Of a stretch of 64,000 nucleotides of DNA, positions 21,048 through 29,707 are shown piece by piece (the first letter of the stretch is position 1; every line of letters begins with the position of its first letter). The DNA lies in assembly GCF_002858745.1 (NCBI RefSeq), contig NZ_PJRO01000021.1:1-64000 (forward strand), read 5' to 3'. The DNA comes from Mesorhizobium loti. GTDB lineage: Bacteria > Pseudomonadota > Alphaproteobacteria > Rhizobiales > Rhizobiaceae. The position numbers and the translations under genes were made by a program. The notes under the pieces are model-generated. The model searched no databases. It was given only the letters and a program-made list of their open reading frames with translations, and had not been told where the DNA came from.

Positions 21048-21088
21048 AAACGCTCCCGGCGTCGGTTCGATGCCGGGAGCGTTTCGTT
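21048..21088 (+). terminator. Hairpin terminator after the autotransporter
   Basis: A perfect 13-bp stem (21048-21060 with 21072-21084, AAACGCTCCCGGC) closes an 11-base loop 15 bases after the stop codon. The trailing T run is weak, so termination may be partial. Confidence 0.75.
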
Positions 21089-21166
21089 ATCAGGCGCTCA
21101 ATGGTGATGATAACAATTATGCGAAAGCCAGAGTTCAAATAGCCAGACAATGCTTGGATCTCTCTC

Positions 21167-21805
21167 ATGAAAACGATCCCGCTTGCGAAATCGCTTTCTT
21201 GTTCTGCTATCTCCCGGCGGAGTTTCATACTCGGGTTGCTCGCAGTGCAAGGTTGCGGCACCGTCAGCGGACCTGTGTCTCCGCTGCCCGGCGAAAGTCC
21301 CTATTCGTCAGAATTGTTTCCAGTTCGTCCCGTCAATCGCGGCAAATTCGCAAAAGATCTACAGCCGGTCACGATGGCAAAACGGATTGATGCCTCGCCC
21401 GGATCGGTGGTTATCGATCCGCACAACAAGCATCTCTATTTTATCGAATCCCAAGGCACCGTCAGGCGTTACGGTATAGCCGTTGGCAAAACTGGGTATA
21501 GCTGGCGCGGGGTGGCAACGATCAACCGAAAGGTCAAATGGCCGGCATGGTATCCAACTGATGATATGCATGCCGAGACGCCCGGCCTACCCAAACGTAT
21601 AGAGCCGGGACCAGCCAATCCGCTGGGGGCACGTGCATTATACCTGTTTAGCGATGGCCGTGACACCCTGTACCGCATTCATGGTACGAATGAACCGTGG
21701 ACCATTGGCACGGAAGCCTCCTCGGGCTGCATTCGCATGCTCAACGAAGACATCATTGAGCTATATGAAAAGGTGAAGGTCGGCGCCACAGTTCAAGTCC
21801 TGTGA
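21167..21805 (+). CDS. L,D-transpeptidase (YkuD family), exported
   Basis: A 212-residue protein. The N-terminus combines a twin-arginine-like SRRSFILGLL with a possible lipobox LAVQGC, so it is exported and perhaps lipidated. The YkuD catalytic domain follows (VVIDPHNKHLYFIES onward) with the active-site signature HGTNEPWTIGTEASSGCIRM, containing the catalytic His and Cys. Such enzymes make 3-3 peptidoglycan cross-links or attach proteins to peptidoglycan. It follows the autotransporter after a terminator hairpin; a role in anchoring a surface structure is only a guess. Confidence 0.9.
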   Translation: MKTIPLAKSLSCSAISRRSFILGLLAVQGCGTVSGPVSPLPGESPYSSELFPVRPVNRGKFAKDLQPVTMAKRIDASPGSVVIDPHNKHLYFIESQGTVRRYGIAVGKTGYSWRGVATINRKVKWPAWYPTDDMHAETPGLPKRIEPGPANPLGARALYLFSDGRDTLYRIHGTNEPWTIGTEASSGCIRMLNEDIIELYEKVKVGATVQVL

Positions 21806-21922
21806 CAATGGGTATTGCCAAGTTGTCTGTATACGGTTTCAAGCGAGTGTCGCTGCCAGCCCGTCACCATGAGCGCAGCCGGAAGCCTCGGGCGCTCCAA
21901 ACTTCGGTCTCAGAGCAGCCCT

Positions 21923-22096
21923 TTAGCAATGCGCTGATGATCTGGTGTTTATTTTTTCTATGGAACCTCGAGGCCGCCCAATTACCGCTTGCAGCAGCCG
22001 GTTGTGCTCGGCCTTGCTGTCGGCGAGCATTGCGAAGTAATCCGCAACGCTCGCGTCGTTCTGCTCCTCAGTCCAGACACCAGCTATCTCCGCCAT
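21923..22096 (-). CDS. Small frame overlapping the end of the AbiEii gene
   Basis: A 57-residue frame starts at ATG 22096, 13 bases inside the 3' end of the toxin gene, and ends at TAA 21923-21925. It is hydrophilic and helix-like (DASVADYFAMLADSKAEHNR) and keeps GC-rich codon use for its whole length, unlike the sequence beyond it. It could be a third, translationally coupled gene of the AbiE operon, or the frameshifted natural C-terminus of AbiEii. The family is not recognised. Confidence 0.4.
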   Translation of the reverse strand: MAEIAGVWTEEQNDASVADYFAMLADSKAEHNRLLQAVIGRPRGSIEKINTRSSAHC

Positions 22097-23019
22097 CGCG
22101 TCGCCGATCTCGCCAAGACCTCTTGAAGCTGTTGCACCAGCATCCCCCGCTTCTCGGCACTCAGGCTATCGAGATTCTGTTGCCGCCATCGCACGGCCGG
22201 CAGATTAGCGGCTGCCTCCAAACCGATTGTTGACCAGTCAGGCTCACCTCGTTCGAACGCCAACAAGAATTGGCGGTGAGCATCAGGCATTGAGCCGACG
22301 ATTTCGCTGATCAGCGATTCACGCGCCGCCAGAAGGTCGTCGAGTGCGACCGGCTGCCGCGTCATACCGACGAAGCCGCGCTCAAACTCAGCTGTGATGT
22401 CTTTGCGGCGCGCCGCAAGCACCTCGGCCATGGGCCGATCGTGGCTGATGAGGTAGACAAGAAAGGTCAACCGCAGCGCGTCGTCAATGCCTTCGTTTGC
22501 CAGGAGGTCGCGCGCATCGAAGAGGTCACGTGGATGCTGCCGGTCGAACGCGGCGACGATCTTACCCGCGTAGAGATCCGGAAAGGAAACAATCCGCATT
22601 TCCCCGAAACCAAACTCGTCTTCGACGCCAGAGGAAACCGGACGAAATTCGGGTTCGAATACGCAGCCTCGCAGGACCGGCGTGACCTCGATTTTGATCT
22701 GTGCACTGTCGCTGCGAACCACGAGCTTGGTGACGACGTTCTCGCGCGAGCGTGATGGCGTGACGCGGGTGCCACGAACCGTTTCAGCGATGCGCTCCGC
22801 GATGCGCAGCATCGCCGCATCGATCGCAGCTAGGGAGGCCGCGCGGTCCTGAACCGGCAGATAGCTGAGGTCGATATCGACCGAAAGCCGTGGCAGGTCG
22901 CGAATGAAGAGATTGATGGCCGTGCCGCCCTTCATCGCGAAACACTCTTCCTCTGCGACGGAAGGCAGCGCGCGGATCAAGAGCGCGACCTGGTTGCGGT
23001 AGGCATCGGCAAAAGCCAT
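22084..23019 (-). CDS. AbiEii-type nucleotidyltransferase toxin
   Basis: A 311-residue DUF1814/AbiEii protein. The nucleotidyltransferase signature is visible: KGGTAINLF followed by LSVDIDL, then a conserved Lys/Asp set including IKIEVTPV and YAGKIVAAFDRQHPRDLFD. AbiE systems are type IV toxin-antitoxins that abort phage infection and stabilise mobile DNA (established for the family). Its start overlaps the stop of the antitoxin gene by the ATGA arrangement, so the two are translationally coupled. Confidence 0.9.
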   Translation of the reverse strand: MAFADAYRNQVALLIRALPSVAEEECFAMKGGTAINLFIRDLPRLSVDIDLSYLPVQDRAASLAAIDAAMLRIAERIAETVRGTRVTPSRSRENVVTKLVVRSDSAQIKIEVTPVLRGCVFEPEFRPVSSGVEDEFGFGEMRIVSFPDLYAGKIVAAFDRQHPRDLFDARDLLANEGIDDALRLTFLVYLISHDRPMAEVLAARRKDITAEFERGFVGMTRQPVALDDLLAARESLISEIVGSMPDAHRQFLLAFERGEPDWSTIGLEAAANLPAVRWRQQNLDSLSAEKRGMLVQQLQEVLARSATRWRR

Positions 23020-23861
23020 CAGGGTGCCTCGTCCAGTTCTCTCGGCACGGTGATCTGGTAGGCGGGAACGTAGCGTCCCTCCTTGACCAGCATGCGCTTA
23101 CCCGAGCCGAGATCGATTGCAGCGCGCTCAATGTGTTTGAGCCATGCGTGGCGATGTCGATCCGCAAAGAAGAAGAAGAGGCGCTTCACCTTTACACTTC
23201 GGCAGCGGACAAGCAGCTTCTGCAGCCGCCGCGGAGCGAGATCGCTCAGTCCTTCCATCAGCACATCGACCTGATGGAAGCTTTCATGATCGGGCAGTTC
23301 GTCGAAAAGCTCGAGGATCGCACGTTCAGGTGCTGAAACCGTCAGCGGCCAATCCCATTGTCCCCAGACAAGGGTGCGCAGTCCGGCCTCCTGGAGAGAC
23401 CCGTCGCCTTGCTTGCCGGCTCCAGGAACGAGGGGAGGGAAGTCAACCTCGTCCAGGTCGCTCCCAAAGAGCGGTGTGCTGTTGCGGTAGACGAATTCCT
23501 CCTTGAGTGGCAGCGCGGCGAGCCAGTTGGGGGGCTTCGTTGGACCGTGAAGATAGACCTTAGAACTGCCTTGTGAGACGTAATGGGCATAGCCTTGCAG
23601 TTCGAGAGCTGTCCGGCCACCAACGACAAGGCGATGGTCGAGGAACGTCTGGAGCGAGATAATGACTTGCTGCCAGCTCAACTGTCCGCGGGGGCGTCGA
23701 TAGACCCGGCGTGCCGGCTGTTCGAGCCAGCCCGACGCGACATATTTGGCGCGCAGCGAAGTATAGTAGTCGCGCGCAGAGAGCCACGCGGAATCGACGA
23801 GCAAGCCCTCCGGGAGGAGGCGCTCGAGCTGCTTCAGCTTTCCTTCGCTTTGCTCACTCAT
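23019..23861 (-). CDS. AbiEi-type antitoxin/transcriptional repressor
   Basis: A 280-residue partner of the toxin downstream. The N-terminal ~90 residues look like a winged helix (LSARDYYTSLRAKYVASGWL), followed by the AbiEi antitoxin C-terminal region (VVGGRTALELQGYAHYV and the C-terminal basic part). AbiEi proteins bind inverted repeats upstream of their own gene to repress the operon and neutralise the toxin. First gene of the operon, with ATG at 23861. Confidence 0.88.
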   Translation of the reverse strand: MSEQSEGKLKQLERLLPEGLLVDSAWLSARDYYTSLRAKYVASGWLEQPARRVYRRPRGQLSWQQVIISLQTFLDHRLVVGGRTALELQGYAHYVSQGSSKVYLHGPTKPPNWLAALPLKEEFVYRNSTPLFGSDLDEVDFPPLVPGAGKQGDGSLQEAGLRTLVWGQWDWPLTVSAPERAILELFDELPDHESFHQVDVLMEGLSDLAPRRLQKLLVRCRSVKVKRLFFFFADRHRHAWLKHIERAAIDLGSGKRMLVKEGRYVPAYQITVPRELDEAP

Positions 23862-24530
23862 GGTGGACTTTTTAGCTCATCTTCAAACCGTGCGCCAGTT
23901 TGAAAATATGTCGTTTAGCGTCGCGTGGGTTAGCAAAAGTGACATATGGCAAACCTACGGTCTTCGCGTTGATACAAATCCTCAAATTACGATGGCTGAA
24001 AACCGCGGTTTCGTATCAGCCAGTCGGCTCCCTCAATCGGCAAGGCCAAGGCGTCTTTCCACTCCAGTGGCGAGTACGAGGTGGCCGGCGAGCAATTTCG
24101 TTACAACCTTACCCACATCATTCACGTTTGACCGGGCTTGATGCGGAGGCCAGCCATCTAATCGCATGGTCGAAGGGCTGCGGCCAACCGGCGTAATCCG
24201 GCCTCCTGCATTTGATAACAATAACCGTCAGTCCCTGTGCTACCAGCGGCCCGAGGGGTTACAACCTTGATGGCTGCTTTTCTCATATGGACCCCAGAGC
24301 CGGCATCCGACGTTCAGGCTCTGGTTTTGCTTGGTTTCCACACGAACTGCAACGTGCGCTGCTTGCGTACAACCTGTCGTTCGAACATCGTCTCGCAGTG
24401 CGCAAGCTGACTAACATAAACCCATGCATGTGCGAGTGCCGCCGCAAGTGGTACGACACTGTGGCCTTAGCCCCTCGGTTGATTCTCGGCAGGCCGGTGT
24501 CGGAATTCTTGTCAGCTCCTCCCAACCTCA
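23862..24530. other. Non-coding right end of element 1
   Basis: About 670 bases between the AbiE operon and the second attachment repeat. No frame has a ribosome binding site or family resemblance. This is where the distal end of the first inserted element would be expected. The AbiEi operator probably lies in its first 100 bases. Confidence 0.5.
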
Positions 24531-24766
24531 TTGAAAGGGAGTGAACTAAAGGTCGTTTCAGACCATCTCGCTCCATGCCGAAAGTCGCATGACCCCGTTG
24601 ATTGGTAAGGATTATTTTTCTTACCCCGTGTCGCTGCGTATCACCTCAGCCCAGCCGTTTGTTGGTAGCGATGTTGATATGGCGCAGGATGGTCGAGAAA
24701 CGGGCTTTCGCTACCAACGCCCCTCTATGTTGGTATGCGTTTGCCCCCAAGACCGGATGCGTATTT
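24531..24766 (+). repeat. Attachment/integrase-control repeat, copy 2
   Basis: A diverged copy of 8964-9194, beginning GGGAGTGAA followed by GGTCGTTTCAGACCATCTCG, GATTGGTAAGGAT and the TTGGTAGC/CTACCAA arms. Upstream of GGGAGTGA a further few bases agree with the end of guaA, as expected of an att site. It marks the junction between two related elements. Confidence 0.7.
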
Positions 24767-25363
24767 ATGGGCGATCTCACTGATAAAGAACTGAAAAATC
24801 TCAAGCCGAGGGCCAAGTTATACAAGGTCACGGACCGCGACGGGATGCACGCGGCCGTCACCCCGACCGGCGTGATTTCGTTCCGATACCAATACCGGGT
24901 GAACGGGCGGCAGGAGATCTTGACCATCGGCCGCTATAGCGCCGAGGCGGCGCGTGGGCTGACACGGGCTCCCGATGCGCTGGAATACGGAATGCAGGTG
25001 TCGCTTGCGGAGGCGAGGACGTTGCTGGCGCGGGCCCGGCGTCAAGTTGAGCGGGGCGAGTCGCCGTCGAGAGCCAAAGTGGAAAAGCGCACTGCATCAG
25101 CCGCAGCGCTGACTTTCGGCGGATGGGCGGAAGCCAACTTCAAGCACAAGGCCGATCCCAGGTCGGGGGCCGAGAAACTCGCTGACAGCACCTTGGCGAT
25201 GCGCCGTTCAGTCTACGATCGCGCCATTGCGGGGGAGTTATCGAAGCTCCGGCTTGCTGAGGTAACGCCGCTACGCCTGAAAGCGCTGTGCGACCAAGTC
25301 AAGGAGAAGCGCGGGCCAGCTGTAGCGGTGCATGTCCGGGAGGGCCCGCGGGTTCCAGCATGA
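24767..25363 (+). pseudogene. Truncated IntG-like integrase
   Basis: Starts MGDLTDKELKNLKPRAK and follows the intact integrase closely through AVAVHVRE (about 190 codons), keeping the arm- and core-binding domains. At about 25342 homology stops abruptly and a few foreign codons lead to a stop. The whole catalytic domain with Arg, His and Tyr residues is missing, so it cannot recombine. It might still bind att DNA, but nothing shows that it does. Confidence 0.85.
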
Positions 25364-25510
25364 GAGGCTTCGTACGCCTCCCGGCACCCGAAACCCTTCA
25401 CCATGGCGGTCATAGAGAGGACTGCTGTGATTTCACAAAAAGTGGACGTTCGTTGCTGTATATGCCTTCGTCACAGACGGCAAATCGCTCTGAGCAAGAT
25501 GTTCATGCCC

Positions 25511-26360
25511 TCACCGCCGCTGACGCGGAAAAGGACTGTGGAAGATGCCGTCTGGATCGTGCTGCCGGAGCAAGGTATCGAGGCGCTCCAGAGCCGAGGG
25601 TGAAAAACAACACTCGACGGCAGTCAACCGCGCTTCGAATTCGTTGATGTAGACGGCGGTCGCGATCGTCGCCATACCATCTAGAAGCTTCACAGCCAGG
25701 CTGCGTTGACGGCATCGTCGGCAGCCAGATCCCATTGCGCATAGGTCGAGATGAAATATCGGCTTGAGATCGAATAGGCAGAGTCAGGCAGTGCGTATTG
25801 TCCACACCAGACGACCAAAGGGAGGCTAGTGGCCGAGGGGGAGAGCGGCAGATGACGCATGATGATGTCCACTGCTTTACCCAGCTCATCCGTGAGAATG
25901 TTGTCGGTACGAAAGCGTTCCGACATCAGAATCTATCAGTCTGCTCCAGGATTTCGTCGAACTCAGTCGCCTTGTCTTCGACGCGCAAAAGGCAGTCGTC
26001 AGGATCGGCAACGCGGCGAGGCTCGACTGCATCCGACGTGCCTCGTCGGCATCGTCAGCGAAGGCGATGGCGGTCAAGGCCGCGATGCGGCCGCAATCCT
26101 CGCAGAGCTGTGTTTCGCCAGTTCCTGCGGTGCCGAAATCACCGCCAGCATGACCTGCAATCGGCGGTCAAGGCTGTAAGCGATTTCGTCCAGGGCTTTG
26201 GCCAGAACAGGCAGCTCGCTGAAACGAAGCAGTTAGTTGTTGCTCGTTTGCCTGGTGGTGGGGAAATAACAGCAGACCCATCGAAGTTGAAGAAATTCAG
26301 CTGTGCCGGCATGGATTTCAGTATTGCGCTAGGCCCGAATTTGCTGCTCGCTCTCAAAGG
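25511..26360 (-). pseudogene. Decayed FAD-binding (berberine-bridge type) oxidoreductase
   Basis: Minus-strand pieces in shifting frames give, in order, LDEIAYSLDRRLQVMLAVIS, LTAIAFADDADEARRM, LPDSAYSISSRYFISTYAQW, ATAVYINEFEA and FSPSALERLDTLLRQHDPDG. This is the order and wording of the C-terminal half of FAD_binding_4/BBE oxidases, including the closing ERL..YDP..F motif. At least three frameshifts are needed, and the FAD-binding N-terminal half is missing. It is clearly inactive. Confidence 0.6.
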
Positions 26361-26466
26361 CTAGTGCGCGCCTCCTGATCCAGGGCTAGATTGCGGATCC
26401 GCTGCTGTGGCAGATTTTGCAATATTCGCCAAAGCCGGTGCTGACTGGGACAGCCCGCTACAAAGA

Positions 26467-27045
26467 TCATTCCGGCGCGGCCAGCATCCGTCTTGCCCCC
26501 TCGAAGGCAAGTGTTTGGAACAGACGATCAATCTCCGCGGGAGGGAGTTCGGCATCCGCATCGAGCCACCAGTGCATGACTTCGAAGAACGCGCCGGTCA
26601 CAAAGCGCGTGGCGACTTCTAGCCTGATTGCGTCCTTGCCAGCCATGCCGGTCAACTCGCGGCGAACCTGCTTGGCCGTCCAGCCTCGTATCTCCTCCGG
26701 AATTTCATGCGTTTTGCCGCCCATCATCGCGCGATGCATCGTCCGCGTCGCGTCCGCATGGGCGAACGCAGGACCGCTGAACACGAAGCCGCTCGCGCCC
26801 GGCTTGGAGTCTCCGGCATCGCTCTCCGCACGCACAGCGTCGAGATGTTCGTCGATCGCCGCTTTTCTCAACGCGTCCTTGTCGGGGTAATGGGTATAGA
26901 AGGTCGAGCGTCCGACATCGGCCCGACCGCAGATGTCCTCGACCGTAACCGCCGCATATCCGTTTTCCGTTGTCAGTTCGAACAGAGCGTCCCGCAAAAG
27001 CCTGCGGGTTCTGGCGACACGGCGATCGATCGATCCGGCAGCCAC
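26467..27045 (-). CDS. TetR family transcriptional regulator
   Basis: A 192-residue TetR protein. The N-terminal HTH spans about 12-58 (AVTVEDICGRADVGRSTFYTHYPDKDAL), followed by an all-helical ligand domain. It is divergent from the methyltransferase/membrane gene group, with a 15-bp palindrome in the shared 147-bp region, so it most likely represses that group and itself. Confidence 0.9.
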   Translation of the reverse strand: MAAGSIDRRVARTRRLLRDALFELTTENGYAAVTVEDICGRADVGRSTFYTHYPDKDALRKAAIDEHLDAVRAESDAGDSKPGASGFVFSGPAFAHADATRTMHRAMMGGKTHEIPEEIRGWTAKQVRRELTGMAGKDAIRLEVATRFVTGAFFEVMHWWLDADAELPPAEIDRLFQTLAFEGARRMLAAPE

Positions 27046-27127
27046 GGCAGCATCCTTTCCTGGTCACGAGACAGGCAGCTGTCCAGTATTGGGCGTAGCC
27101 GAGCCTAGCGGCCAGCAAAAGCATTAC

Positions 27128-27142
27128 TGGACATCATGTCCA
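27128..27142. promoter_or_regulatory. Candidate TetR operator
   Basis: TGGACATCATGTCCA is a perfect 7+1+7 palindrome placed between the divergent TetR and methyltransferase starts. A short, symmetric site of this size is typical of TetR operators. Confidence 0.6.
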
Positions 27143-27192
27143 ATATCATATGTTCCCATCGGTTCAAGTCGAGATCGGCAGGAGGGAATGAG

Positions 27193-28074
27193 ATGCACCA
27201 GGGTCTTTTCGCGACGTTGCACGGCAGGCGTCGCTGGCCGGTGATCATCGCCGCCAAGCTGACCTTGGTGCTGGTGGCGCTCGTCCTGTTCGGAACGGCA
27301 GACACCATGTCTTCCGTGAGTGTTCCAACGGTGCTGCTGCATGTCGGCGCGCTGGCCGTGGTCACAGGGGTGCTGATATGGCAGGGAGCGCGTCGTTCGA
27401 TGGCGGTCAAGGCTGATAGGTTGAAATCAAATCCACCGAACACACCGCATGTCGGCATCCTGCTCCACTCGGCTGCCGTATACGACACATTGGCCTGGTT
27501 TCTGACATTCGGCCGCGAGCGTGCCTTCCGCGATAAGATACTGGCTTTCGCGAACCTGAAGCCGGGAGAAGCTGTTCTCGACGTCGGCTGTGGCACGGGG
27601 AGCGTGGCGCTGCTCGCCAAGGGAAAGGTTGGACCGCAAGGGCGCGTGGACGGCGTCGATGCGTCCCCCGGCATGGTTGCATGGGCCACCGACAAGGCTC
27701 AACGAGCCGGCTCCGAGGTCTTCTTCTCGAGCGCCCCCGCACAGCAGTTGCCGTACGGGGATAGCGAATTCGACGTCGTCCTCTCCACGCTGATGTTCCA
27801 TCATCTGCCGAAGGCTGGTCGCGCCGCGTTCGTCCGCGAAGCCTTTCGCGTCCTGAAGCCGGGCGGCCGCTTGGTGATCATCGACTTTGCCAAGCCGCAG
27901 CGCCGGTCGCGTTTCCTACGTCTCCACCGTCACGGCCATGTCGATCTCACAAGGATCGCGACCGATCTTAAGGCCGGCGGATTCAGCATAGCCGGGCAAG
28001 GCGAGGTTGGAACTAAGGCACTTCGATACCTCATTGTCCGGCGTGACGTCGCCGCTTCCCCTCAACCGCAATAG
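27193..28074 (+). CDS. Membrane-anchored class I SAM methyltransferase
   Basis: A 293-residue protein. Two N-terminal transmembrane helices (VIIAAKLTLVLVALVLFG and VLLHVGALAVVTGVLIW) precede a class I methyltransferase domain with SAM motif I VLDVGCGTGSVAL, VDGVDAS, and the post-motif FRVLKPGGRLVIIDFAKP, like UbiE/Methyltransf_11 enzymes. The substrate is unknown. ATG 27193 is chosen for the AGGAGGG seven bases upstream. It is the first gene of a TetR-controlled group. Confidence 0.85.
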   Translation: MHQGLFATLHGRRRWPVIIAAKLTLVLVALVLFGTADTMSSVSVPTVLLHVGALAVVTGVLIWQGARRSMAVKADRLKSNPPNTPHVGILLHSAAVYDTLAWFLTFGRERAFRDKILAFANLKPGEAVLDVGCGTGSVALLAKGKVGPQGRVDGVDASPGMVAWATDKAQRAGSEVFFSSAPAQQLPYGDSEFDVVLSTLMFHHLPKAGRAAFVREAFRVLKPGGRLVIIDFAKPQRRSRFLRLHRHGHVDLTRIATDLKAGGFSIAGQGEVGTKALRYLIVRRDVAASPQPQ

Positions 28075-28109
28075 ATCCGGCTTGGCCGAGAATTTTTCTG
28101 GAGAGTTCC

Positions 28110-28301
28110 GTGAAAAGACAATCCGCAAAACCGACTGCTGCATCCGATCAACCACTCCCCATGCCACACTGGGTCAAGCGTTCCTGCTACGTCGCCGCCG
28201 CATTGATCCTGTTGGTGATTGCAGCCATGGCAGTCGTGGGCGGAGAGCACGGCCCGGGGCGGCATTTCGCCAGCGGCAGCGTGTCGGGCCAGCAGAAGTA
28301 A
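28110..28301 (+). CDS. Small single-pass membrane protein
   Basis: A 63-residue protein starting at GTG with GGAG upstream. A basic N-terminus is followed by one transmembrane helix (YVAAALILLVIAAMAVV) and a short Gly/His tail (EHGPGRHF). It lies between the methyltransferase and the DUF2269-like gene with short spacers, so it is probably part of the same transcript. No function is known. Confidence 0.65.
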   Translation: MKRQSAKPTAASDQPLPMPHWVKRSCYVAAALILLVIAAMAVVGGEHGPGRHFASGSVSGQQK

Positions 28302-28309
28302 CGCGTCCC

Positions 28310-28819
28310 ATGGTGCTGACACAGCGACTGCGCAAAGCCGTCCTCGCCGCCCATGTTGCGTCTTCGGTGGGATGGATGGGCGCAGTCCTGGCCTATCTGG
28401 TGCTTGATCTCGTGGCGACCTTTGGGCAAGATATCGCGACTGTGCGCGCCGCCTTCATGGCCATGGCGCTGATCGTCCTCTACGGCATCGTTCCATTGGC
28501 GCTCGCCGCGGTTCTGATCGGGGCAATTCTCGCGCTGGGGACGCCATGGGGGTTGTTTCGCCACTATTGGGTTCTCGTGAAGTTGCTGCTCACGCTCTTC
28601 GCAACGACGATTCTGCTACTGGAGACACGCGCCATTGGCGCGATGGCTGCGGTGGCGGCCACGGGTGCTGACCCGCGCGATCTGCCGGGCTCGTTGCCCC
28701 ATTCGGTCGGTGGCGCGCTGGTGCTGCTGACGACCCTGGTCCTCGCTATATATAAGCCCGCCGGCCTGACGCGTTACGGATGGCGCAAGCAGCAAGCACA
28801 GCGCCGATCACGCTTGTAA
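28310..28819 (+). CDS. DUF2269-like four-helix membrane protein
   Basis: A 169-residue integral membrane protein with four hydrophobic helices; the first carries AAHVASSVGWMGAVLAYL, a His/Gly/Trp pattern seen in DUF2269 and related heme or copper membrane proteins. ATG 28310 lies eight bases after the preceding stop, indicating one operon. Its role is unknown. The assignment to DUF2269 rests on recall of the pattern. Confidence 0.7.
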   Translation: MVLTQRLRKAVLAAHVASSVGWMGAVLAYLVLDLVATFGQDIATVRAAFMAMALIVLYGIVPLALAAVLIGAILALGTPWGLFRHYWVLVKLLLTLFATTILLLETRAIGAMAAVAATGADPRDLPGSLPHSVGGALVLLTTLVLAIYKPAGLTRYGWRKQQAQRRSRL

Positions 28820-28928
28820 TCGGGCAACGAGACATCGCAACTATAGGTGGGAAGCGGACTTGTAGCTTTTCGGTTGAAGCCGTTCGATAGCCGCCGTAAC
28901 CTTTTTCCGAACCGGGAGATCGGGCAAC

Positions 28929-29351
28929 GTGCGGGAGTATCATCAAACAGACGAAGCGAGCGGCCCGATCATCCTGTTCGATGCTGAATGTGTGCTTTGT
29001 TCTGCCAATGCTCAGTTTGTGCTGAAACACGACAAGGCCGGCCATTTCCGTCTCGCATCCATGCAGAGCGACATCGGCGCTTCGATTTACCGGCGGCACG
29101 GCATAAATCCGCAGAACCCGAGCAGCATGCTCGTCATCGAAGGTGACAGAGTGCGCCAAGATAGCGATGCCGTGCTAAGGATCTACGAAGGGTTGGGCCT
29201 TCCATGGCGGCTCCTCGGCACCTTGCGCTTCGTGCCTGCATTTCTTCGCGATCCCGTCTACCGATGGGTAGCCCGAAACCGCTATCGCCTGTTCGGTAAG
29301 CGGGACACCTGCTGGGTGGCTCCGTCGGAATATAGAGACAGGCTTCTGTGA
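28929..29351 (+). CDS. DUF393 (DCC family) thiol-disulfide oxidoreductase-like protein
   Basis: A 140-residue protein of the DCC family. The N-terminal strand and CxxC are visible in ILFDAECVLCSANAQFVLKH, and the later RWVARNRYRLFGKRDTCW matches the family end. DCC proteins are thioredoxin-like and of uncertain biochemical role. GTG 28929 is used. In related genomes DCC genes neighbour a saccharopine dehydrogenase-like gene (recalled), and a broken one follows here. Confidence 0.85.
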   Translation: MREYHQTDEASGPIILFDAECVLCSANAQFVLKHDKAGHFRLASMQSDIGASIYRRHGINPQNPSSMLVIEGDRVRQDSDAVLRIYEGLGLPWRLLGTLRFVPAFLRDPVYRWVARNRYRLFGKRDTCWVAPSEYRDRLL

Positions 29352-29368
29352 GGAGAGCGCAGCAGCCA

Positions 29369-29698
29369 TGAGGATCCTGATCCTGGGCGGATATGGAGTC
29401 TTGGCGGACGTCTGGCGGAGCTTCTATCGAACATAGCGGAGCTTGAACTCATCATCTGCGGCCGCGACTTCTCTCGCGTCGAGGCGTTTTGCGCGTGTTA
29501 CAGAGGGCGGGCTCAGGTTCGGCCGCTTGCGCTTGATCGCGCCGACATTGCAGCCGCCCTGTGCGCGCAACGGCCAAATCTCGTCGTCGATGCGTCGGGG
29601 CCGTTCCAAGATTATGGGACCGATCGCTATCCGATGGCGCAAGCCTGCTTGATTTTGGAAGGCGATCCGGAAACTTTTGTGCCGGCTTATCGAAGGTG
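29369..29698 (+). pseudogene. Truncated saccharopine dehydrogenase-like NAD(P)-binding gene
   Basis: Starts MRILILGGYGV, a Rossmann dinucleotide motif. It then needs a frame change of one base to continue GRLAELLSNIAELELIICGR, VRPLALDRADIAAALCAQ and LVVDASGPFQDYGTDRYPMA. Homology ends near 29665, at about a third of the normal length, and a stop follows at 29698. Frameshift plus C-terminal loss makes it nonfunctional. Confidence 0.7.
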
Positions 29699-29707
29699 AG
29701 GTGTCCT

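Noticed and set aside
25798..26364. 188-residue plus-strand frame
   Set aside because: Its composition is explained as the complement of the decayed FAD oxidase; there is no ribosome binding site or domain.
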